64,000 nucleotides of DNA from the NCBI GenBank assembly GCA_963575745.1, contig CAUYUJ010009779.1, positions 839,811-903,810 of the forward strand, in the 5' to 3' direction. The notes beneath the pieces were generated by a model, which saw only the letters and a program-made list of their open reading frames with translations, was not told the DNA's origin and searched no databases. This stretch comes from Prorocentrum cordatum. Lineage: Eukaryota > Sar > Dinophyceae > Prorocentrales > Prorocentraceae. The position numbers and the translations under genes were made by a program. Within the stretch, counting starts at the first letter, position 1; the number at the start of each line of letters is the position of its first letter. Positions 49,357-59,121 of this stretch are shown here, one piece after another.

Positions 49357-49483
49357 TTGCCATCGCCCGGACGTCCATTTCCCGTGCATTTTCCGGTTTC
49401 GTGCGTCTTTTTTTTCCTCGATGGTCCAGAATGAACCTCGATGGCCCTCGCCAGGAAAAATGCACACGTCCGAGCGATGCCAA
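49357..49483. mobile_element. GGACGTCC MITE-like element, copy 2
   Basis: TTGCCATCGCCCGGACGT at the left and ACGTCCGAGCGATGCCAA at the right are 18-bp imperfect inverse arms. The interior GTGCATTTTCCGGTTTCGTG and AGGAAAAATGCACACG is also partly inverted. Confidence 0.75.
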
Positions 49484-50221
49484 GGCCCCCCCTCCATCCA
49501 CCCCACCAGAGATCCGACGGGATGGCCGCGAGGCCCGGGGTGACGGCCACCGCGCCTGCGGCATCGCGCAGCGCGCGGACCGCAGGCATGTCGTCACGCA
49601 AAACACCTCACGGCGGCTCTCGGCCAGCAAAACAGAGAGGTGCGAAGCAGCTCCCGCCGCCGGCACTCACGCGCTCCACCGGCGAGCCAATCCGCGGGTC
49701 GCCTCTCTCCACCAGATCGAAAAGCAATCTGCGCCGCCGATCGACGGGTGCCACCGTGCGCAAACAGGTTTGGAGCGGCCTGCAGAAGCCCTTTCAGGCC
49801 TGCTGCGGCCATTGGGGCATCCCTCCACGTCCACGGCAACCTCCAATACTTCCTTGGCGCTCAGAGCGCAGCACTCCAGTGGTCCCCTTCTGCGTCGGGC
49901 CTCGCGACTTGCTGGAACTGTTCCGCCGTCCGTCCCTTGTGGGCCGCTGCTGGGGATGGCCCAAGGCGGCGCCGCTCTTCCCTTGGCGCCGAGGGTGCTA
50001 AAAGCTGGTGCCTCTCTGCACGGTGGCGCCGACGGGCCTTCGAGAGGTCTGGTTACCGCCGCCCGTATTTTTTTTCCAGACGGGGACCCCTTGAATCCGC
50101 CCCACGGGGGAGGTTATCCCACCACCCGTGTTCCATCTGCGGCGCATCCCGTTTTGCGAGGAAGGCCTGTCTGGCACATGCGGCCTGGGGGCCTGGACGA
50201 CTTGTCGCCCCATACGTGGCG
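49484..50221. other. No recognisable gene
   Basis: GC-rich DNA open in several frames on both strands; none is distinctly protein-like or repeated. Confidence 0.45.
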
Positions 50222-50375
50222 ATCTCTCTCTCTCTCTCTTTCTCTCTCGCTCTCTCTCTTTCTCTCTCGTTATCTCTCTTGCTTGTTGTTTGTCTCTTTA
50301 TCTGTGTCTCTCCCCATCTTTCTCTCTCTCTCTCTCTCTAATTCTCTCTCTGTATATATGTATTAAATTTACAAC
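50222..50375. repeat. (TC)n microsatellite and short (TA)n
   Basis: (TC)n with TT interruptions to about 50348, then TGTATATATG and TTATATATAT. Confidence 0.93.
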
Positions 50376-50458
50376 TTATATATATCCACGACGACGGCGA
50401 GCCCGATCTTCAATCCCCCTCGGCGAATCGGCGACGACGACGCCACAGACCGCAACGC

Positions 50459-50652
50459 TCGGAAGCGGCCAAGCGGGGGGGTGTCCAAGAGGGGGGGGTG
50501 CAAATCATGACCGGCGGCATGTGCGCGGCCCATCGGGGGGGCCAGGGACGTAATGAAATAAGCAGAGGCGCCATGAAATCTGGGGAAAGATCCTGGCCCG
50601 CGCCATGACATCCACCCCCCCCTAGTCATCACCCCCTCTCTGCCCCCCCCGA
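50459..50652. mobile_element. GGCGGCATGTGCGCGGCCCA-family MITE-like element, copy 3
   Basis: 194 bp. TCGGAAGCGGCCAAGCGGGG at the left, CATGACCGGCGGCATGTGCG and CAGAGGCGCCATGAAATCTG inside, C-rich inverse at the right ending CCGA. Nearly the same length as 27220-27414. Confidence 0.75.
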
Positions 50653-50849
50653 GACGCCGACGCGACGGCGACGACGCGCAGTGACGGCGGCAGCGCAACG
50701 ACGGCGACGAAACGACGGCGGCGGCGACGCGGTGCCGCGCGGCGGAGGCGGGCGGGCCAGGGCGACGCCGGGCTCGAGACGCCGTTGGCCGCGGGCGGCT
50801 GGACGCCGCGCAGCACCGCGCCCCGGAGCTGGGCGGGGCGAGGAGGAAG

Positions 50850-51045
50850 CAAGGAGGGAGGAGGAGGAGGAGGAGGAGGAGGAGGAGGAGGAGGAGGAGG
50901 GGGCGAGGAGGAGGGAGGAGGAGGAGGAGGAGGGGGAGGATGAGGAGGAGGAGGAGGAGGAGGAGGAGGAGGAGGAGAGGAGGAGGGGGAGGATGAGGAG
51001 GAGGAGGAGGAGGAGGAGAGGAGGAGGAGGAGGAGCAGGAAGGGG
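50850..51045. repeat. (GAG)n-rich purine tract
   Basis: Imperfect GAG/GGAG trinucleotides with two GGATGAG interruptions. Confidence 0.93.
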
Positions 51046-51113
51046 CAAGAGGAGGGACGCGGCGGAGCAGGTCGGTGATCTCGCGGGGGGCCCGGGAAGG
51101 CCCCAGCTCAGAA

Positions 51114-51275
51114 GGTCACCGAGAGATCGGCGGGGTCTCCGCAGGGCTCTGGACGGTCACCAGCGCGCCGGCGGGGAGACCGAAGGGCACCGACACCGCC
51201 ACCCCCTGGACCTCTCCTGGGGTGCGTTCTGACCAGAGCTTCGAGGCGAACCCGGCGGTGGTGACGAGGGCCTCC
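51114..51275 (-). pseudogene. Paralogue of the exon-like segment at 1590-1812
   Basis: The minus-strand frame starts opposite the 1.8-kb exon border and ends at a TGA (51114-51116). It shares TAGFAS, SER, PGEV and GVAVSVPFG with 1590-1812; most differences are synonymous. At the position of the acceptor CAG in the 1.8-kb copy this copy has CAC (about 51276-51278), so the splice site is not conserved and this copy may be dead. Upstream sequence also matches, including GGTACCC and TCTACCCTT-type words. Confidence 0.35.
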
Positions 51276-51489
51276 GTGGAGGGTCAGCAAGGGGAAGACC
51301 GGGCGAAGGGTAGAGGCATTGGGTACCTCTTCCTCCTCTGACGAGCGGCACATCTCGCCCGCCCTCGCCTCCGCTCGTGCCCTCCTCTCCCCCCCGACGC
51401 CTCCGCGCGTGCCCTTCGCCCGCCCGCCCGGCTCCTCCTGCCCCTGCGCCCCGGTGCGCCACCGTCGTGCGTCTCTCTGGTCAGCCGTC

Positions 51490-51635
51490 CTTCCTCGTCC
51501 TCGCCCCTGCTCGTCCCTCTCTGCCCCTTCTTCGTCCTCGCCCCTGCTCGTCCCTCTCTGCCCCTTCCTCGTCCTCGCCCCTGCTCGTCCCTCTCTGCCC
51601 TCCCTCTCTGCCCTCGTCCCCCTCTGCCCTCATCT
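51490..51635. repeat. 36-bp tandem repeat, three units
   Basis: CTCGTCCTCGCCCCTGCTCG then TCCCTCTCTGCCCCTTC recurs about every 36 bp and ends in CCCTCTCTGCCCTC partial units. Confidence 0.9.
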
Positions 51636-51914
51636 CTGCCCGGAAGACCAACAGACGGAGGCGCACATGACAGCAACGCATCCTCAAGCAGTGCAGCCTC
51701 CTCCGCCTCCTCAACCCTGCTCGCCTTGCTCCTCGTCCTCTTTCTTCATCTCCTGCCACCGCCTCCCTTCCTGCTGTCCCTTGCCTCCTAACCCCTCGCC
51801 GTCACTCTTCCTCATAACAAACTCCCTCCTTGTCGCACGCCGCGACGTGTCGGTAGGTTGGTTGGGCATTTCGCCGAATACTTCTTTACCACTTATGATC
51901 ATTAAGCGTGATGC
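51636..51914. other. No recognisable gene
   Basis: C/T-rich mixed sequence without support for a feature. Confidence 0.5.
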
Positions 51915-52105
51915 TCTCAGCAACTTCATGGATGGAGCGCGGGTTGTTTCCAAAATGTGGCTCCGGTCTCAGCGTCGCGCACATTCGTTCTAAAGTATTG
52001 CAAGAGTTTCCCGGCTGAAATGCGGCTCGTTTTCCACATGATGAGGCTCTCGCCTTGGTGCCGCCCGCATCTCTCCTAAAATCTGATAGCAATTCCATCC
52101 AGGAT
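51915..52105. repeat. Two diverged units of the 18.8-kb repeat family
   Basis: CGTCGCGCACATTCGTTCTA, AAGTATTGCAAGAGTTT, GGCTCGTTTTCCACATGATG and GAGGCTCTCGCCTTGGTGCC match blocks at 18860-19020. Confidence 0.6.
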
Positions 52106-52369
52106 TCTTATGGCTGTCGTCCGCGAAACTGCGTTCTGGCACGACGTAAAACATTTAGGGCGCGACAGTCACATTGATTCGCGGTGCTGGAGTCCCAGGT
52201 GTGGTGACTTGGCGCGACTCAGGATCGCCAGGACGCAACAGTGAAGAGGATTCGCGGCGACCCCCTTCTTCCCGTTCGAGGAAGGGTTTACCCCTCCCTC
52301 TGACCCCTTCCCCCTGGGCCCCGTGGGCCTGGAGGGGGGGCAGCGGGTCGCTGGAGCGTCTGACTTGTC
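52106..52369. other. No recognisable gene
   Basis: Mixed sequence without an identifiable repeat or coding signal. Confidence 0.5.
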
Positions 52370-52990
52370 CCAAGATAGCGCCAAGACGACCCAAATTAAC
52401 TCAACATGACCTCCAAGATCGCTCAAGATAGCCCTCGATGGCTCAAGATAGCTCCGAACATGCCTACACGAGGCTCCCAAACCGCCCCAAGACGGCCCCA
52501 AGTGACCACGGAGCCTCCCAAGGACGCCCCCGAGAGGCCCAAATTCTTCAACAAACTGTGGGAACATCCATGTGTTTTCCCTTCTCGCCTTTTCGCTTTC
52601 AATGGGGTTCTGGGGCTTCAAGATTGCCCCAATATGGCCCAAGAGAGCACCAAAACAGGCCCCAGAGAGGCCCAAGACGGGCCCAAGAGCGCCCAAGAGC
52701 GCCCAAGGAGCGGCCCTAGAGGGCCCCAAGAGGCAACGGTTCAGGTTCCGAGCGGCGCTTCTTCCTGAGTCGTTGCCTCCAAGACTGCCCCCAAAGACCC
52801 CCCAGACCCCCCCAAAAAAAACACAGCCGCAAGAGGGCCCCAAACCCCACGACCCCCCGACAAAACTCCAAGGGTGCCCCAAGAAGCACCACGGGGACAC
52901 CAAAAGAGCCCAGAGACCTCCAAGCAATCCCCAAGGAGGTCCTTGGATCGCCCCAAGATGCCCGCAAGAATCTCCCAAACAGAAAGACCA
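52370..52990. repeat. CCAAGA-rich low-complexity region
   Basis: GCTCAAGATAGC, GGCCCAAGA and GCCCCAAGA units with a unique insert at about 52550-52615 (CATCCATGTGTTTTCCCTTC). That insert resembles the insert of the 19.5-kb region in position and composition. Confidence 0.72.
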
Positions 52991-53009
52991 AGCGAAGGCA
53001 TTGATGGTT

Positions 53010-53240
53010 GACTCGTCGTCGTAGTCGTCGTCTTCGTCGTCGGCGTCGTCGCGGTCGTCGTCGTCGTCGTCGTCGTCGTTGTTGTTATTGTTGTTGTTAA
53101 TGTTGTTGTTGTTGTTATTGTTGTTGTCGCTGTTGTTGTTGTTGTTGTTGTGGTCGTCGTCGTTGTAGTCGTCGTAGTCGTTGTTGTCGGCGTGGTCGTC
53201 GTTGTCGCCGTTGTCGTCGTCGTCGTTGCCGTTGTCGTGG
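53010..53240. repeat. (GTC)n / (GTT)n microsatellite
   Basis: Imperfect GTC and GTT trinucleotides, with a GTT-rich centre at 53078-53150. Confidence 0.94.
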
Positions 53241-53354
53241 TCATAGATCCCCCTCTCGTCTCCCACTGCCTGGTAGTTTTCCTCCTCTCCTTACGCCCCG
53301 TCCTCCTTTCGCCCCTCTCGCAAGGCAGAGCTGCGAAGGAACAGGCGGGGTCGT

Positions 53355-53520
53355 TCTGGTCGTTGTCGTGGTCGCGGTCGTCGTCGTCGTTGTCGTCGTC
53401 GTTGTTGTGGTTATCGCCGTCGTCGTCGTTGTCGACGCTATCCCCCTCTCGCCTCCCAACGCCTTCTCTTCTTCTTCTTCTTCCTCCTCCTCCTCCTCCT
53501 CCTCCTCCGCTTCGTCCTCA
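53355..53520. repeat. (GTC)n microsatellite followed by (TTC)/(TCC)n
   Basis: GTC/GTT trinucleotides at 53358-53438 and TTC then TCC runs at 53468-53512. Confidence 0.92.
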
Positions 53521-53639
53521 CCCACTCCTCCCACAAGGAAAAACGACAAGGGCGCAGGTGGGATGTGGGAGGGGCAAGAGGGTATCTGCGAGGACAAGAA
53601 AATGTACGCCCGAAAACAACGACAGCAAGTATGTTTTGC

Positions 53640-54930
53640 AACAGTTGTTGTTTCGGGATGGGCAGGTGGGGGCACTTTTTTCGGTACCCAGGCGCAAAAT
53701 CAGGTCGGGCGCCGGGCAAGCAGGGGCAGCCCATGCCACCTGCGAAAGAACATCAGTGCGACTAGCACGCCGAAACAGGCTGAACTCAGAGGCGGCCGGG
53801 TGCAGGAGCAGCGCCAAGACCTCCAGGACGGTGCCGAACGTGAAAAAGAGGAACGCCACGGGAACGGCAACGCGGGGCCGCGTACCGCCGAAGACCGAGC
53901 AGGCCCTGCCCGGGCGAGCGGGAAGCCTTGCCGAAGCCGTAGAACACGCAGAAAAGGGTGGAAACGGGGCGCCAACCTTGCCGCACAGGTAGGACATAAC
54001 GAAGACCGTGCCCGCCACGAGCACGACAGGGCGAGCGGGGGCAGCGCAGCCAAAATGCCGCGGAAGAGGGACTCACCCCACGACGAAGAGGCCGGCGTGT
54101 GCACGGGTAGCGCGAGGTAGATGAGCCAGTAGCACCAAAAAGGCCATGGCGAGAGGCACGCACCCGAAGCAACCACGTTGAACAGCAGGCCGCGCGGAAT
54201 AGAGGCGGACGCCGCACTTAGCCCAAACCGAGGTGGCGACCAAACCGTGCTGGTGGGGGTACTTTTTTGGTTCGCGGCTCCACGGAGATGTCCAGGGAAA
54301 GAAAATTGGCCGCAGAGGCGCGTAGGCCGCCGAGGCGAGTGCACATGCCAGGGACAAAATGACCCTCATTGGTGGGGCCGGCGGAGTCATCCCAGCAAAT
54401 GGGGACGCAGGCACGGTACCAGCGGCGGAACGAGAGGGAGAAGTCGCCCTTACGGCGCCAAGCTCCAGCCGAACCACAAACCAAGAACTGGTGGGGGTAC
54501 TTTCCTTGATTCGCGGCCCGCAAGAAGAAGTCCAGAGGGCGGTGTGACCGAGGCTGGGGCACAGCGACAGATAATTGGCGCGACATCGCGCAGAGTGCAC
54601 CTGCAGATAAGTAGAAAGAGACGGCCACGGTTCAGCCCGCGGGTGACAGCGAACCGAACGCGTGCCCAGCCGCTGAGCGTGTGCCAGCAGAAGGCGAAAA
54701 CAGGTTGGACCCGCAGGTGGAGTACCGACTGCCAGGGGGCGCGAAGGAAGGGCAGCACAACCTAGGGGGAAGCGTGCCGGATTCACTCACTTGACTCCCA
54801 GTGCGTGAGCCAGCGTGTACGCGGGCCACACACAAGCCACCGAGGGGGGTCGGGCCACTGAGCCGCATTCTCAATGGCAGATGACGCAAGGCTTTCAGCC
54901 AGTGCCTCTGCCTCACGGCCCGCACTCCCA
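53640..54930 (-). pseudogene. Possible multi-exon membrane-protein gene, unresolved frames
   Basis: On the minus strand several hydrophobic, non-repetitive segments follow in order but in changing registers. They are RVILSLACALASAAYAPLRP (about 54300-54365), GCFGCVPLAMAFLVLLAHLP (about 54110-54170), MLVAGTVFVMSYLCGKVGAP (about 53965-54024), VAVPVAFLFFTFGTVLEVLA (about 53815-53880) and ACFGVLVALMFFRRWHGLP (about 53720-53775). Each could be a transmembrane helix. Short introns or indels are needed to join them; exact junctions cannot be set by eye. Hydrophobic frames also arise by chance in GC-rich DNA, so this is tentative. Confidence 0.3.
54245..54610. repeat. Diverged ~240-bp tandem duplication (GGTGGGGGTAC...TTCGCGGC)
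   Basis: CTGGTGGGGGTACTTT, TTCGCGGC, GTCCAG, AATTGGC, CGCAGAG and AGTGCAC occur in the same order starting at 54249 and 54489. The lone word CTGGTGGGGGTAC recurs at 56514. Confidence 0.6.
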
Positions 54931-55649
54931 GTCAATGCCTGGATAAGGTTATTTCAGCCGACCACAGGGGAGGGCGCCCGCGGTAACCGCATGTACCATG
55001 GCGGAGTGGTGCCTCTGCTGCCAGGAGGCACAAACTGTGGCCAGAGCCAAAATCTAGCTCAGACGGCAGGGCGGTGCCTTTGGCCATCGACCCTGTCCTC
55101 CGCGGGCCGGCAAGCGGCCAAACCGTGAGTCCATATATGCCGACCGCACTGGCTACACGCCCATGTGTATGGGGGTCAGAAGTGGAAGTCGCTCCTGCGA
55201 GCGAAGGCGTGGAAGTCACAGCGTGCAGCCGACTCCAAAGGATGGGACACACGGAGGGGCCGCGGCCAGCGTCCGAAGCGCCCCGGCCCGCACACGGCAC
55301 GGGCAAAGTGACTGGGTGGAGCGTGCCGAGAAGTGGGGAGAAAACGCCTTCAGCGAGCCTGCTCGGTGCTCCACGGGCCGTCAAGGCGGCCAAACCGACG
55401 ACGGGACTATTGCAGCCAGCCGTACGGGCTAAAGGCCCACGCGAACGTAGGAACTATCGCGGTGGTGGGGGGTGTACCTCAACCCCAAGAGGTAACATCA
55501 GTCAGCCCCCGCGGCCCACCGCTTCGGTGAAACACGTCCTGTCACTGGCTGTGCCGACAGGTGTGGCCGCTTAGTGGGAACCCAGTGGCCATGGGGTCCA
55601 CCGCAACTGTTCTTGCCAGTGTGCGGGGGGCCCAGCGATAGCCGCTCCC
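54931..55649. other. No firm gene; one internal diverged duplication
   Basis: GGGCCGGCAAGCGGCCAAAC at about 55099 and GGGCCGTCAAGGCGGCCAAA at about 55375 start similar stretches. No domain or splice structure was resolved. Confidence 0.4.
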
Positions 55650-55860
55650 CTGCGGCGACGAGGAAGGGGGGCTAGCAGCCGATAGCCGCAGGTCTTGAGT
55701 GTAGACGCCGTGGCGACGAGGAAGGGGGGTAGCAGCCGATAGCCGCAGGACAACTGTAAGCAAGTGGCGACGAGGGAGGGGGAGATGCAGCCGATAGCCG
55801 CGGACTTGGAAAGCGAAGCGAGAGGCAGGGGAGAGCGGCCAGAGCCGCAGGACATAGTCC
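55650..55860. repeat. ~55-bp tandem repeat, three to four units
   Basis: GTGGCGACGAGGAAGGGGGG and AGCAGCCGATAGCCGCAGG define units at about 55658, 55710 and 55767, then a degenerate unit. Confidence 0.88.
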
Positions 55861-56759
55861 GAGGTGGGACCGTCCTTGGGGGAAGACAACCCCACGGTAT
55901 ACGGGCGCGGTAAGTCTTCCGCGAAGGGGGGTCACTCGTTGTCCCTGGAGCCCACCGCCGTGCGCCTTGGAGGCTTTGGGTTGTGTCGGCCCTGTCCTGG
56001 TCGGGGGGCCCCTGCCAGGCCAGCTGCCGGGCTACCAGCGCGCGAGTTCCCTTCCTCGCTGCCGCTTGTCAGAGTATTGCTCGTCACTTTTCGGGGCGGT
56101 CCTCTTCTCCCTGCTTCCCCACGCAGCGCCCCTCCATGAACTCTCCTGGTGGTCCCACCCTTCCCAGCGCGGCCTTGGGCGCCATGGGGCTCCAGAGCTG
56201 GATGCTCCCGACCAGGTGGTCTCCCTGTAGTCGGTGTGCGCTGGCGGGGCGGCTGTGCCGGCTCTGGGCTTGCTCCACGGGTGCTGCTGCACAGCCCCGC
56301 TGTGTGTGCTAGAGGGGTCTGCTCGCGGTGGCTCGTCCTGTCGGGTGGGACCGGAGGGGTACTGTCCTGCTGCTGTCGGACCAAGGGTATGGGTGGCCCT
56401 CGCTATCTTGCCCCTTGGGTGCACTGGTCCTTGTGCTGCGCTGTAGTAAGCTACGATACTTTTCAGTGACCTTTTGCCATTCCACCCGGATATGGTGGCG
56501 CCTCACCAACTTACTGGTGGGGGTACGCGAAGCGTGAGGAATCTATAACGGTTGTCTTCCTACTGGGCACTTCCCCAAGTGACAGAAAACTTTGAGGAAC
56601 CTATGAAGAAGAAGCTTCGAGGGAGGGTTGATTGAAACATATTTGGTGACTCTCTGATATGCACTAGTCCCTGCTCCCCACCCCTGTCCCTGCGACTCCA
56701 TCCTTCTGCATCCCTCTCTTACCCTACCACGTCTGCTTCCAGCTCCTCCTCCCCCTTCT
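55861..56759. other. No recognisable gene in 0.9 kb
   Basis: Plus-strand frames at 55.9-56.5 kb are open and Cys/Gly/Trp-rich, but lack domains, start context or splice evidence. Confidence 0.4.
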
Positions 56760-57060
56760 CCCCATTGCCCCCTCTCCTCTTCCTCCTCCTCCTGCTCCTC
56801 CTCCTCCTCCTGCTCCTCCTCGAAGGAGTGAGAAGGAAGAAACATTGAGAAGGTCTTGGAGCATTCTGGGAGTCCACCTTCTCTCATTCCATCATCCCCT
56901 TCCTCCTGCTCCTCCTCCTCCTCCTCAAACCCTCCTGTGCCTCCCACCTCCTCCTCCTCCTCCTCCTCCTCCTCCTCCTCCTCCTCCTCCTCCTCCCCAT
57001 CCCATCCCTTTCTTCCTTCCTCACCCTCCTTAGTCCTGCTCCTCCTCCCCCATCCTCCCC
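56760..57060. repeat. (TCC)n-rich tracts
   Basis: TCC runs at 56774-56822 and 56905-57000 separated by about 70 bp of mixed sequence. Confidence 0.92.
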
Positions 57061-57639
57061 TCGAAATCGGTCCCTGGATCTTGAAGTGACCACTCGGAAG
57101 TGAATCCAGCCGTGGCGGCGAAGGACCCCAGGGCTAGCGCAGAACATACGAACATCATCCCAGTCCCCATGCTCCTGTCCCTCCATCCGCTCCGAATCGC
57201 TGACCCCTAGACTCATCCAGGGGCTCGTCATGACCGACCGTTCTGTGCTGCGCCCGGCCATCTCTGCGCCCAGAGACGCGCTCCAACCCCCGAGAACACT
57301 CACTCGCTCAAGAGCCGCGCATGGACGGCGCATCGGCAAAAGAAAAACTACATACACATGTCTGGGAGCGGCTATCGTGCCTCGGAGCTCGACGAAGTCG
57401 ACGTGGATGCCGACCTGCTTACCCTGACTTGCGCACGTAGTCTCTGGGGTGGGTCCAGCACCCGCCGTGCCAGTGTCTCTGATGCACGGGGTTGGGGGGA
57501 ATGCGAGCTGGCAGAACACAAAAAAAACAGAGACCAGACAAGAGAGGTTCAAGTCCGCGCACCTGGGGATACCCGCCAGTCGGAAGGAGCATAAGAAAAA
57601 AACACAAAGCAGGAAGGCAGATGGAGTAGATTGGGTTCG
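57061..57639. other. No recognisable gene
   Basis: Moderate-GC sequence without repeat or protein-like signal. Confidence 0.5.
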
Positions 57640-58212
57640 AGCCCGCCCCAAGAAGAAGAAGGCACAACAAACGCGTATCGATTATTGGAGTCAGAAGGCG
57701 CTTGGACTAGGGTTGTGGATGCCATCGCAATGGACACTCTGACAGTCCTGCCATTGAATAAAACATGTGTTTATGCTGTGTAAAACATGTTCTAAAAATA
57801 CGTATGAAACATGTTTTTACGTATTTGAAACATGGTTGAAACATGTTTTAGACATCTGGAAATTATGTGGCAGCATGCTTCCTCGCCATTGAGCGTCCTC
57901 CACAAGACTAGGGTGGGAGTATATATTGAGTTCGGGCCCGCCCCAAGGCCCAAGAAGAACTAAAGAGCAACAAACACGTATCGGTTATTGGAGTAGGAAG
58001 GCGCTTGGAGTAGGGTGGGACCAGGATGCCCGCCCCAAGAAGAACCAAAACACAACAAACATGTATCCGTTTTTGGAGTCGGAAGGCGCTTGGAGTAGGG
58101 TGGGACCAGGATGCCCGCCCCAAGAAGAACCAAAGCACAACAAACACGCATCGATTCTTGGAGTCGGACGGCGCTTGGACCAGGGTGGGGTCTGGATGCC
58201 CCCGAAATGCCC
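57640..58212. repeat. 85-bp tandem repeat, four units, one split by an insertion
   Basis: Units contain CCGCCCCAAGAAGAACCAAA, CACAACAAACACGTATCG, GGAGTCGGAAGGCGCTTGGA and GTAGGGTGGGACCAGGATGC. GCGCTTGG recurs at 58001, 58086 and 58171. The first unit is interrupted by the element at 57714-57906. Confidence 0.92.
57714..57906. mobile_element. GTGGATGCC-family MITE with 8-bp target duplication in a tandem repeat
   Basis: 193 bp beginning TGTGGATGCCATCGCAATGG and ending GAGCGTCCTCCACAAG. ACTAGGGT lies immediately on both sides (57706-57713 and 57907-57914). The sister 85-bp units at 58009 and 58094 read GAGTAGGGTGGGA uninterrupted, that is, the empty site. An 8-bp duplication is typical of hAT-type transposition; the family assignment is inference. 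Confidence 0.9.
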
Positions 58213-58216
58213 ACTT

Positions 58217-58390
58217 TTAAGTCGGGCGTGTCCCCCTACAGGGGGATTTTGGGCGAAAAATGAAAAAAATCAAACAATGCCCCAAAATGGCAAACACAAA
58301 TATTAAAAAAAAGTCCCTGGAATATTTTTGGAATATGTTTTAATTATTTGGGGGGCATTTTTTGTCGAAAATCCCCCTGTAGGGGGACAC
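58217..58390. mobile_element. MITE-like element, GTCGGGC/TGTCCCC family
   Basis: TTAAGTCGGGCGTGTCCCCC then TACAGGGGGATTTT at the left. The inverse AAAATCCCCCTGTAGGGGGA then CAC at the right is cut short where the 195-bp MITE copy 3 begins. The interior is AT-rich. Confidence 0.78.
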
Positions 58391-58584
58391 CCGGGTCGGG
58401 CGAAAGGGGGGATAGCAAAGGGGGGGGTTGAGAATCAGCTCACGTAGCTGATTTTCCCGGCGCCGCCCGGCGCCGGAGGCGGCTATGTATCGAGGAATGG
58501 GCCCCTCGGTGGGGCCGAAACCAGCTGCATGCAGCAAATTTCGTACCCCCCCCTTTCCCTATCCCCCCCTTTCGCCCGGCCCGA
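58391..58584. mobile_element. 195-bp MITE family, copy 3
   Basis: CCGGGTCGGGCGAAAGGGGG to CCCTTTCGCCCGGCCCGA. The family core GCTGATTTTCCCGGCGCC and GGAGGCGGCTATGTATCGAG is intact. No target duplication; it abuts the truncated end of the preceding element. Confidence 0.85.
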
Positions 58585-58757
58585 ACTACGCCTTCCAACG
58601 ACCCGCGTCTACCGACGCCGCGGCCGGTCGCCCCCTCGCCAGCCGCGGGCACCGCGCGGCGTGGGGCGGGGGGGGGGCCAGCGCCTCGCCGCGCGTGGCG
58701 GCGATGTCGCCGAGGGTCTCCTCGCCCCCCCTCCCTTCTCTCGGCGGCGATGAGGCG

Positions 58758-58905
58758 ACCTCCTCCTCGACCCTCCTCCTCCTCCTCCTCTCCTCCTCCT
58801 CCTCCTCCTCCTCCTCCTCCTACCTCCTCCTCCTCCTCCTCCTCCTCCTCCTCCTCCTCTCCTCCTCCCCCTCCTCTCCTCCTCCTCCTCCTCCCTCTCC
58901 CCTTC
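58758..58905. repeat. (TCC)n-rich pyrimidine tract
   Basis: TCC trinucleotides with CTCTCC and CCCC interruptions. Confidence 0.93.
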
Positions 58906-58914
58906 TCTCGGCGC

Positions 58915-59090
58915 CGATGAGGGGGCCCTGGGACACACAAGTGAAGACACGCAGACAACAGGATTCCCCATACTCTCTCCCACATTCTCTGGGTGTCTGT
59001 CTTTCTCCCCCACGGCCCATCTTTTCCATATTTTTTCTGCGGGGATCGACGATTCATTGTGTCTGTGTGTTTGTTCTCTTCCTGAGGCGA
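58915..59090 (+). mobile_element. CACACA/TGTGTCTGTGTG dispersed repeat, full copy
   Basis: GGGGGCCCTGGGACACACAA at the left; GATTCCCCATAC and TCTGGGTGTCTGTCTTTC inside; CATTGTGTCTGTGTGTTTG and CTCTTCCTGAG at the right. Confidence 0.8.
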
Positions 59091-59121
59091 GGCCCAGGGG
59101 GGGAAGGTTAGGAGGCAACTG

